From positions 20,878,100 through 20,942,099 of the forward strand of contig OZ007506.1 of assembly GCA_963931865.1 (NCBI GenBank): a stretch of 64,000 nt of DNA, written 5' to 3'. Every line of letters starts with the position of its first letter. The first letter of the stretch is position 1. The notes beneath the pieces were generated by a model. It had not been told where the DNA came from. It saw nothing but the letters and a program-made list of their open reading frames with translations, and did no database searches. The DNA is from Axinella damicornis (lineage: Eukaryota; Porifera; Demospongiae; Axinellida; Axinellidae). This document shows, piece after piece, positions 12,701 to 22,131 of this stretch. The position numbers and the translations under genes are program-made.

Positions 12701-14397
12701 CAACTGCGACTCCAGGAGATGTTTGCCTGGAGAGGTGCCCGGTCGCATTCTACCTAGACGTGAATCGCTTCTGTCAGCCCTGTTCTTCTGAGTGCGCAGG
12801 AAACTGCACTGGGCCAACTCCCTTTGACTGTATCGATTGTAGGAGCTTCTCTGTCGTCTACCCAAACAACACGAGGCAGTGTGTGCCCACCTGCAATCCG
12901 GATCCAAACAGACTGACCATGTATTCTGAAACCAGCGGAAGGTGCCAGGTGTGCAGCTCACGGTGCTCTGTCCAGGGAGGCTGCAGGGGCCCAAGCGCAC
13001 GAGACTGTATCGGGTGTGCATTCTCCCCTGACAACACGACCCGGCTACCGACGTTGGAAGGAGAGTGTGTCCTTTTCTGCAACTCATCGTACTACAACGA
13101 CATTGCCACCGGAGAGTGCCAGAGCTGTGACGACTCCTGCCTCAATAATGGCTGCACAGGCCCGAGCCCTCAGAACTGCATGGTGGCAGAACAGCCGGCA
13201 GACACTTTCATCGCTGGACCTGGCACGATTGCCGTGTTTGTGGTGATCTCTTTCTTCCTATTAATCATTCTAGTGCTTCTAGTGGCTTGTCTGATCTGGC
13301 GGGTCACTAGGAGAAGCAAGTATACTCTCACAGATGAGGAACGCATTGAATTTGGCGAGCGTTACATACCGAGGGTACACCCTCCCCCTGCTAGCGAGAC
13401 AACATTCTCCCCGGTAGAAAGTAAGAAAGAAAAGTTTGTTGAGAAACCAAAGCCCACGGGAGCCACAAACGGAGGAGCATTTGTTCCCGAAGACGGGCTA
13501 GAGCTGTACACGGAAATGGGACCGGACGAGACAGATACTAAGAAAGTTCTCTACAAAGAAGTTATCAAACAGCATCTGGTCAAAGACCAGAGGAGTGAGG
13601 GTGTCACCGGGAGCCAGGACCTTTACACTGACATGGAGCCTTCTCCTGTCAGTCCTGTGGAGCTTACAGCTCCTGTACGGCCTCCTAAACCTGAGCAGGA
13701 CCGCCCAGCAAAGGCCCCTCCCAGGGCAGAAAAGAAGCCCCCTCCACTGCCACCTCCTGAGAAAGCGGCACCCCCTCGACCCCCTTCACCTGAGGTATAC
13801 ACAGATATGGAAACCAGCGTTCAGGAGATTATCATCAATCCTGGGACCGATGAGGAATATTCAGAAATGGCCCCCACTGAAGGCATGGTGGAGGATGAGT
13901 TCTATGAAGACGCAGGTTCAGTCCGTTCCCCAGACGCAGGTGCAGTCCGTCCCCCACTCAGCTCCCCAACGCATCCTCAGTCAAAACGAAGCTCTACGTC
14001 CGATGAGAAGGCACCCCTATTGGATCAATACATCAGCACCGAACCCATTGCAGACGATCTTTATGAAGACACAGAAACCGCAGTCGTCGCAGCTGAGCAG
14101 TACAAGCGTATATCATCTTCCAACCTTCCTCCCGCACTCCCCTCGAGGCCTGCCCCTAAGAAGAGAACGTCCGAACCCCTGCCCCCAACTCCACTGCAGA
14201 AATCCCTCAGTTCCAACACTGTCTCTAAACCACCACCGGAAGATCTGTACATGGAACCCGAGGCTCCCGTTGAGGAGAGTTTGTATGAAGCAATTCCTGG
14301 TCACGAGCGACTCATCGCTGACCCCCCACCTCCTAGCAATCGTAGAGGAGGGAGGCCGCCAAGTAACGCCCTTCCCCTCCCACCAAAACCGAAGTAA
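3721..14397 (+). CDS. Giant IPT/TIG-repeat transmembrane receptor with phosphotyrosine-motif tail
   Basis: Three exons (3721-4102, 4314-5849, 6809-14397) join in phase to 3168 residues. Residues 1 to about 28 are a signal peptide with a Leu-rich core (SCWLLLLLLQCLFC). Then come about 24 tandem IPT/TIG (Ig-like, plexin, transcription factor) repeats of about 85 residues, each with a GQxGTxVxIxGxxLLGGG start and most with an ADTGAxV-type end. Residues from about 2433 form a furin-like, growth-factor-receptor-type cysteine-rich region. A single membrane helix lies near 2772-2805 (core VFVVISFFLLIILVLLVACL) followed by basic WRVTRRSK. The tail of about 360 residues holds four YxxM motifs (YTEM, YTDM twice, YSEM), the consensus for PI3-kinase p85 SH2 domains. 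It also has YEDA, YEDT, YMEP and YEAI sites and PxxP stretches for SH3 domains. No kinase or plexin GAP domain is present. Role inferred: adhesion or ligand receptor signalling through recruited SH2/SH3 proteins. Most extracellular repeats sit in one 7.6-kb exon. Confidence 0.9.
5850..6808 (+). other. Intron 2 of the IPT/TIG receptor gene
   Basis: A GTGAGT donor at 5850 and a CCACAG acceptor ending at 6808 are joined in phase, so that GTG encodes the valine of NGTYVTITG across the junction. The intron contains a TG-rich microsatellite at about 5918-5970 and a CA/CCCACA-rich tract just before the acceptor. No gene is seen within it. Confidence 0.85.
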
Positions 14398-15600
14398 TAG
14401 CGCAATGAACACTAGACACTTGAAGCACGATATTTTTCAATGGCTCACTGGGTGTTGAATATATATACCACTTTTGGTATTTATACTTACGTAATTGAGT
14501 TAACTCTCTATGCACTTTTATGTGATTATATGCAGGTTTTACATTTGTACAATTTTTATTACATGTACAGTATGGAAACTGACCTTGTGTTATTGCTTGT
14601 ACAAGTCAAGAGTTTAGAGTGTGTAACTTCTATTAAAACTTTTAAACAGCTGGTAAAGCCGTCAGAGCTTCTACGTATCCATGCAAACATCAGTGTCACT
14701 GTAGGCAGTTGAATGCACACGGGAGCCATTGCCCTCTAGAACACAGCGTTGGTTGTGAATGAGTGCAAGTTTCACTCCCAGATCTCTGAACCAGTGTTCG
14801 CATGGGAATGACTTGTGTTTCATTCCCAAGACTATCTAAACACACAGTATTGGTATGGGAATGAGACTAGGACCTGTTGCAATATGCAAAGATCGGACAC
14901 GTTTCCTCACGCCCAGGCCTTGGATTGAAGCTAAAGGGGTAGCCAATATATCCATGATCTTCTGAACTACCAATCAGACGTTCAATTGGGGTCATATGAC
15001 AATGCAACAGAAAGCAAAGTGATAACTGCCTTTGGCTCGAGATCTAGGAATTCTAGATTGCGCGGAACAGATGTACGTATGTACCTCAGTATTACAATCT
15101 CTGGACAGCTAGGAGTCCATTGTCTATCAGAACCTTGATCTTGTGCTGGAACTCTTGGCTGGAAGATGACCGTAGCATCCTGGAATACAGAGTAGCTGGT
15201 TAACTGTACCTAGTTTCCAATGCAGTAAAGCATGAATGTATTACACAGGATATGTCCAGGGTTTCATTTGGGGCCCTGAGGCCCTTGATTCTTTGCCGCC
15301 CCCCTTGAAGATGTAGAGCTAACTCATGCCTCCCCACCTTACTTCGCCACAATTTCGTCCCCTTTGAACCATTTCCTAAATGAAGATATCTGATTGGACT
15401 GCTGGTTTGACTTCCTGAAGAGTCGGTGAAGTCTGGCAGGGCTTAGCCTCATTCCCAGGCCTCCACCCAGCTTTCATCACTTGCAGAACAAAGAGCGTGT
15501 TTTTTTTTCTTCTCATGTATGGAAAGACTAGGCAGGAGCTAGTAAGCTCTTTTTCAGTCCTGTGACATGGTATGATAGACTTGCTGAGTGGCTCCATGAT
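14398..15600. other. 3' UTR and intergenic region with repeat remnants
   Basis: This follows the receptor stop codon. An ATTAAA-type polyadenylation signal lies near 14632. At about 15264-15370 is a degraded repeat starting TTTCATTTGGGG that is also seen at about 24910-25050 within a CDC40 intron. A one-armed copy of the TAGCCT(C)GTTCCCAGG foldback family begins at 15443. No gene is seen. Confidence 0.5.
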
Positions 15601-15603
15601 AGA

Positions 15604-15701
15604 TGGGGGATGGACAGACGGAGGAACAGACAGATGGACGGATGGACAGATAGATGGATGGACAGACAGATAGATGGACAGACAGATGGACAGAGAGACA
15701 C
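15604..15701. repeat. GGAC/AGAT tetranucleotide microsatellite
   Basis: Imperfect tandem GACAGATGGA-type units run directly up to the stop codon of the minus-strand STI1-domain gene, so they would be in its 3' UTR. Confidence 0.85.
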
Positions 15702-17150
15702 TCACTGTTGTCCCTTGTCAGGATCAGATCTCAGGGTTGCAATGAGGTCTTGTATCCTGGGGTCAGCGAGAGCTTCCTGCACAGCGGGTCTCTGAAGCAA
15801 CTCCCTCATCCTCACCTCCTCAGCAGCAGCTGGTGGAAATACACAACAATAATATACTGGCCAAGAATACAGAGTTATGCAAGCCAAGAAAGAAAAAACT
15901 ATCAAGTATGTTACACTCCTGGTAGGAAAATGTGCAGAAATACAGGGCTAACAATACCAGTTATGCGATATACAATGATGCTTGATAAATTTCATACCGG
16001 GTGTGGATGCTTCAGAAATGAGAGGGGTGTGTCTGGATGAGTCCTTGTTATCCTCTTTGTCTGCCAGGGTTGTGAAGTGTTCCCCCATCAGAGCACAGAA
16101 CTCCTGCAGGAACGTCCTGAGCTGGATGGAAATGAATATACACGTACATATGAGCTCGTACAATAAAGCTTCACACAACCTCAGATGGATCTTTACCTAC
16201 AAAGTTCATACTGACCTGGACACTGGAGGCCACCTGATATTCAACCTACGTATCCACAAGGATACGGGTAGTGTCGTAGCCATGGCTACGACACTACCCG
16301 TATCCTTGTGGATACGTAGGTTGAATATCAGGTGGCCTCCAGTGTCCAGGTCAGTATGAACTTTGTAGGTAAATTTGGCAACTCCAGTCCCATCTGACTC
16401 ACCTCTGGGTTGTCTCTGGTGGCGGCCATGACGGCCTGGGGGTTGGACTGGAACTGGGAGATCACCTGAGCTAGTCGTGGGTCCTGAAAGGCCTGAGAGA
16501 GAAGAGGGTGCTCCCCAATCTTAGTCAGGAGGTCGTCCGTCACCCAGTCTACAGAAAGGAGGAAACAATGGAATAGGATTCCTGGAGATTACTGGTGAAT
16601 ACTGGAGATTCCTGGAGATTACTGGTGAATACTGGAGTTTACTGGAGATTACAGTGTAAAGTTGCTGAGAGTCCCTACTCACCTTGGCTCCTCAGTAGTG
16701 GATACGACTCCTTCATAGCTTCTTGGACCTCCGGAAACTCCAACCCTTTGGATTTCGCTCCATCCTGTGGCTTGATAAACGGAATATCATCAGACGAAGA
16801 AGATCCAGTTGTCCCTTTATCAGTACGTTTGCTGGATGCTACACCAGCCGTGGGAGTCAGCTTCTTTCCCTCTGTCTTCTGAGCTGGCTTTCTGCCACCT
16901 TGCTTCTCCACGCTTCCAAATAGAAAGCCTTTCTTTAGACCTCCAAATGTTTCGGCAGCTGCATCCTTCTTTGCTGCAACACCTTTAACACTGGAGTTAA
17001 GTTCCGACGGGGCTGTTCCATTCTGCTTGGTGGCACAGCTCTGTTTGGGTGCCAGTGTTTCAGCGACTACTGTTTCTTGGTTATCTAGCTTGCTCTTGAG
17101 TTCCTTGGCCTTCTCCAGGTACTCTGACATATCCTCCAATGGAGGAACAT
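15702..17150 (-). CDS. STI1-domain (heat-shock chaperonin-binding) co-chaperone-like protein, 5' partial
   Basis: Four exons on the minus strand (17150-16683, 16548-16403, 16121-15998, 15829-15702) splice in phase and give 287 C-terminal residues. The first exon(s) with the start codon were not found; the upstream intron is occupied by a foldback element. The protein begins with a short helical segment (EYLEKAKELKSKL) and continues as a low-complexity Lys/Ser/Gly linker containing KKGFLFG and DDIPFIKP. It ends with two STI1/DP-type helical repeats, around GEHPLLSQAFQDPRLAQVIS and RPAVQEALADPRIQDLIATL. Such repeats in Hip, Hop and Tic40 contact Hsp70/Hsp90 clients. Cytosolic co-chaperone work is therefore inferred. 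No TPR or J domain is visible, so it is not a plain Hip or Hop orthologue. Confidence 0.7.
16192..16373. repeat. Perfect 182-bp palindrome in an intron
   Basis: The sequence reads identically on both strands over two 91-bp arms with no spacer, centred on CCATGG at 16282/16283. It lies in the intron between exons 16548-16403 and 16121-15998 of the STI1-domain gene. Identity stops abruptly at both ends. Confidence 0.95.
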
Positions 17151-17204
17151 CTGGCGAAGGGGAAAAACCACACCAGGACAATAATGTTGTGTGATTTACG
17201 CTGC

Positions 17205-18065
17205 AGGTATGCTCACATGCCAAAACTGGCACGTTTTGGAAACCATTTTGTATCAATTTGTGGCACATTTTGACATGCCAAAATTGGCAGAAACAGCACT
17301 CCTGTTCCGTAGGGTGACTGATGTGCCATTCCTGCCAAAAATGGCACAACGAACCAAAATTGGCAGAAACAGTCCTCCTGGTGAGCGTCAGCATACCACG
17401 CATACACAGTGAAGCCAGCAAAGATCAAGTCTTAGTCTTACTTGCTACACGTCCAGGCCTTCTACACCTCCAGTCTCTGATCACTTACAGGATGCAAAAA
17501 TACAGCAAGCAATCAAAAACTGGTGGTGCAGAAGGCCTGGGTTATGGGTTATGCATGCAGCTATAGCAGACTAATATGCTAGGTACGTTGTATCTTGGGC
17601 TAGGAATGAGATATGAAGCTGGGATTTGCACCATTGTGATCAGCATTAATGGAACATTCCGATGATATCAATTTTGCTGTAGGTTGAATTTTGACCTAAA
17701 TTCATGAAAATCCAAGGATTATATATAGCCTTTGGTTGACTGCGATTTTTGACAAAAATGTGACTGAGATTAAAAATCATTGTAAAGGACATCATTTGAA
17801 AGCTCTTGTTACACTGACCACAATGGCACAATTCCTGGCTTCATATTTCATCCCTATACTTTGACCTAGTGCAATATGGTTCTCTTCCAAGTTTGTTCCC
17901 AATACCAATTTTGGTTCATTGGTCCATTCTTGGCAGAAATGGCACATCAGTCACCCCATAGAACAGGAGTGCTGTCTCTGACAATTTAGGTTTATGTAAA
18001 AATTGGCATGTATGCGGTAGAAAATGGTTTCCAAAAATTTTGTACGCATACCAATTATGGCACAA
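17205..18065. mobile_element. Foldback (MITE-like) element of about 860 bp
   Basis: Long, imperfect inverted arms of about 170-190 bp lie at about 17205-17395 and 17890-18065. The inner part, GTGACTGATGTGCCAT... near 17311, is mirrored by ...ATGGCACATCAGTCAC near 17940. Repeated TTGGCA/TGCCAA units are spread over the arms. The element sits just upstream of the first visible exon of the STI1-domain gene. It has no coding capacity. Confidence 0.8.
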
Positions 18066-18371
18066 AAGCATCTCTCTCATGCTGCAAGGAAACACTCATC
18101 AAGTTGGTACATGTGTTCATCAATTTACTCTAGTAGGCAAAATACAGCGTAATTACCATCATCGATTTCTTCACTACGCTGTGCCATTCTTCAGCTGTAG
18201 TATTCTAATAAAAGCACACCAATAAATAAATTACGTCATGTAAATGAACACAAATTGAATCATGTGACTTGAAGAGGCGAAGCTGATTGGCTAAAATTTA
18301 ATACGAACACCATCTAACCGAGTAAATCTTGTCTCGGGGAGAGGACAGAGGTATTGATTTCTTGTTCCATT

Positions 18372-21210
18372 ATGCGGTCGGCTCATCATATAGCCAAGCT
18401 GGACTGCTGCAGTGGAGTTCGACCCTCCATTGCCAAGAAGAGAGTGCTGTTCCTTCGACGACCCGCCTTCGTCCCTGCCTGTTGGTTCGTATCACAGGCC
18501 ACGACAGCTCCGACTCAGCAGGTGCAGCAGCAACAGAACTCGTGTCAAGAGTTGTTGAAGTCGTCTCAGTTTTACAAGAGCACAGTGAACCTCCGCCAAT
18601 TGGACAAGCTGCACCAGTTGGTGGTCCTCTTGCAGAAGCATCCGGACGTTTCAGCAGACGTTTGGAAATCAGGAATTGTACCCACACTGATTGAACTGAA
18701 GGACTGCGGACGGTTGGAGGTGGAGCATCAGGCCAGACTGGCCCTTGCCCTCCTGGGGTACGCCCCGCCTTGCTCCGGTAGAGGCATCAGGGTCCTCTCC
18801 GTGGATGGAGGAGGTACAAGGTGGGCGTGGCAGGCACTCCGCTATTCCATACATGATAGAGCTGTGATGGCTCTATTTATGCATAGAATATGACCTTAGT
18901 GTCTTGGATGTGTGAATGCTGCCGTGGGATGGCTCTTTTTTTCTCCTCTCTGCTTGTACCCTCATCCTACCTCCTCTTTCCCTCATCCTCCTCCTTCCTC
19001 CCTCTCATCCTCTCTCATCCACTTTCCCCCAACCTCCTCCTTCATCCCTCCCTCATCCTGTCCTCCCACCACACACAGGGGGTTAATACCCATCCTGATG
19101 CTGAAACACCTGGAGGAAATCTGCAACCTCAAAACATATAAGATGTTTGACTATGTGTGTGGGACAAGCACAGGGGCAATATTGACTTCACTGTTGTGCC
19201 TGAAGAGGAGTAGCATCAAGGAGGTGGAGGGAATCTATCGGGAACTGAGCGCCAAGGTCTTCAAAGTGAACAACTTACTGGGGATTGGGCAGCTGTTCCT
19301 TAATCATGCCTTCTATGATGCAAAATTACTAGAGAAGATCATAAGGTGTGTTCATTTGTTTCTGATGCATACGGGAAATTAAATTCAGCTGTCCCATCCC
19401 GTCCCTATCCTGGTGACCTGGGAACAGTTCTGTCCATGTACAATCATGTAGTTCATGAACTCCCTCCCCCTACCTACTCCCTCCCCCTACCTCTCCCCCC
19501 CCCCCCCCCCCCCTTCCTCCTTCCCCTCCCACCCTCCCTCTCCCTCCCTCCCTCCCTCCCCCCCCCCCCCCCTCCCTCCCTCCCTCCCTCCCTCCCTTCC
19601 TCCCCCCCTCCCTCCCTCCCTCCCTCCCTCTCCCTCCTTCCCATCCCTCCTCCCTCCCTCCCACCCCCACCCACCCACTGACCCAGGAGAGAACCCCGAT
19701 CAGAGCAACTGCTATTAGAGACTGCCTCAGACCCCCTTGCCCCCAAGTTCTCCTTCATCTCAACAGTGGTAAATCAACCAGTCATTCAGCCCTTTCTCTT
19801 CACTAACTACCGCCACCATCCCAAAGCTGTGACGCACTACCAGAACTCTTGTGATGTAAGGATCTGGGAGGCCATCATGGCGAGCACAGCGGCACCTGGA
19901 TACTTTTCAGAAGTCAAGCTGGGGAAGTGTGTGCATCAGGTGGGCTGGGTGTGAATTGGCCTCGTCCCAGGTCACTCCCCCCTCCCTCCTCCTCCCCCCT
20001 TTGAGAGGGAATGACCTGGGTATAAGTCCCCCCCCCCCCCCCCCCCTTTGAGAGGGGTAAAAGGCACAAATGTGAATATATGACTGAAGAGAGCTTACTA
20101 GCGGTAGTCGCCCCCGTACCTGGAGAAGACCTTTGAGGCAGAAACATTCTATTTGTACACCAGTTTCAAATGCTACATCTGATGTCCCTAGTGAACATCT
20201 AGTCACTGTGTTCCATTCTCAGAGAACTATATTGTTAGCCAGAGAGCAGCTGGCAAGACATCAGCTCTGGTGAGATAAGAGTAGGTCAGCAGGTGGCCAG
20301 CTTGCAAGACATCACCATGCTGCCTGCTTAGTGCATCACATGATCTTTTGCCCACCATGCTGCCTGCTTAGTGCATCACATGATCTTTTCCCACCATGCT
20401 CAGCCTGCCTGCTTAGTGCATCACATGGGCTATCAAAGGACACATACACACACCATTTATTATAACAGAACTATACACACAACTTAGTGCAGTGTATCAG
20501 TGAGATGCCTTACTAGCCTCATTCCTATCGCTAGTGTCATCTTAGTACGGTATTTTTAAGTGTAAAGTGCACATTGATTGTAGGCATTGTGAACCACCTT
20601 CAGGATGGTGGATTGTTGACCAACAATCCGTGTGCCATTGCCCTGCACGAAGCCAGGCTACTGTGGGGCAAGTCCGTGCCCATCCAGTGCGTGATCTCTC
20701 TCGGAACAGGGCTGTACCTGCCGCAGCACACAGAGGACAAGGACAGAGAAGGGTCTCTCAACAGCACCAGCTTGAGGGAGAAATTGACCAAGATTGCGGC
20801 CAGCGCTACAGACACAGAAGGTTGTGAAAACTTATTGCTATTGCTGTTGTCTGCACAAACCTGAAATTGGTATAATATACCGTATGTCTCACCACCTCCT
20901 CTCCTCCCTTCCCTCAACCCCACCTCTGACAGCTGTACACACTATCCTGAAAGACCTCCTCCCTTTCACCGGTTACTTCCGCTTCAACCCTGAACTCTCG
21001 GTGGACGTTCCAATGGATGAGAGCAACCCAGCCAAACTGGACCAGATGATGGACGATGCCAAGAGATACGTGGAGGCACATAAGAGTGAGCTCCAGCAAG
21101 CTGCAGCCTGCCTCCTGGAACCCAAGACACCCAGGCAGAAGGTGCAGGAGTGGACGACCTCTCAGTGGACCAAACTATACAGCAGAATGCGCCATTTATC
21201 ATCCAGTTGA
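18372..21210 (+). CDS. PNPLA8: Calcium-independent phospholipase A2 gamma-like patatin lipase
   Basis: Five exons (18372-18820, 19079-19345, 19687-19939, 20604-20820, 20933-21210) join in phase to exactly 487 residues. The first about 60 residues are basic and Ser/Ala-rich, as expected of an organelle-targeting presequence. The patatin catalytic core carries all three signatures: the oxyanion loop DGGGTRG (split by intron 1), the nucleophile motif GTSTG, and the DGG aspartate motif at the start of exon 4 (QDGGLLTNNP). SLGTG and the C-terminal region agree with the gamma group (iPLA2-gamma), which hydrolyses membrane phospholipids at mitochondria and peroxisomes. It is shorter than the human protein (about 780), lacking a long N-terminal extension. 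The final splice (GTTGTG donor at 20821) is weak but keeps the frame. Confidence 0.9.
19482..19672. repeat. Polypyrimidine (CCCT)n tract in PNPLA8 intron 2
   Basis: About 190 bp are almost pure C/T on the plus strand, with C-runs of up to about 17, ending shortly before the exon-3 acceptor at 19686. Confidence 0.9.
20022..20428. repeat. C-run and three tandem copies of a ~37-45 bp unit in PNPLA8 intron 3
   Basis: A poly-C run lies at about 20028-20046. Then CACCATGCTGCCTGCTTAGT-containing units, each followed by GCATCACATG, occur three times between 20313 and 20428. All lie within the intron between 19939 and 20604. Confidence 0.85.
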
Positions 21211-21697
21211 TTGATCTGTCCTCTTTGTTTGTTTGTCAAGATCCTTGTTGCTAGGTTGTTCACCATGGAAGCTTCTATTTTATGTGATCATACTTCAATT
21301 GATCGATCATCACAACCTTCAACTCATGCTCTGATCAAAAGCTGAGGTGGTATGTGGCCTGCGAATGATCTAGCCAGTCGCCTACTGTACAGGGACAATA
21401 CAGCCTAGTTTGTTCTCGATCAGGCCAGCCTTATTTCCACAATCAATTGCAAATTTGAGTAATTACATTGTAGGACAATCAGCCTTGCAAACAATTAATA
21501 CTCCCACAAGCATGTAGCTTGCATAGGAACCATATTAGGGCTACTAGCTTGATATAGGATTCGATCATCAACTACACTCGATACAGCACAGCACGGGCAA
21601 CACATACAAAGATCAGGTGCAAGGGACATACTGTACAGATAGGCTGCAGGATGATGATGGGGGTCATGGGACAACACAGAAGGATGGGGTGACATTG
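21211..21697. other. Convergent intergenic region between PNPLA8 and ISCU
   Basis: About 490 bp separate the two convergent stop codons. It must contain both 3' UTRs. No gene or clear repeat is seen. Confidence 0.5.
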
Positions 21698-22081
21698 TTA
21701 CATGGCAACGGCAGCAATCTCAGAGTCTGATTGGCGAGCCTTGGTTTGCTTTGTCTTGTAGTCCTTCAGGGCAGCACGGATGGCGTCTTCTGCAAGCACT
21801 GTGAGAGGGAGACAAGTGAGTGACAGGGAAGTGTGTGTGAGGGGAGGAAGGATGTGTGAGTGAGGATATGTCAGTGAGGGTTAGTGAGTGTGTGTCAGTG
21901 AGGGTTAGTGAGTGTGTGAGGGTTAGTGAGTGCATGTGAGTGGGTTAGTGAGGGGTGTGTGAGTGAGGGAGGTGGGGCGAGGGAGGAGCATGTGTGAGGA
22001 GGGAGGCATGAAGAAGGGAGGATGTGGAGCAGTGGGTATGTGAGGGAGGGTGCATGAGGAAAGGGTGAGGAGGATGTGTGT

Positions 22082-22131
<50 letters not shown>

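Noticed and set aside
19455..19758. Several Pro-rich or Gly-rich frames across the PNPLA8 intron
   Set aside because: They are translations of a polypyrimidine tract that lies between two in-phase coding exons.
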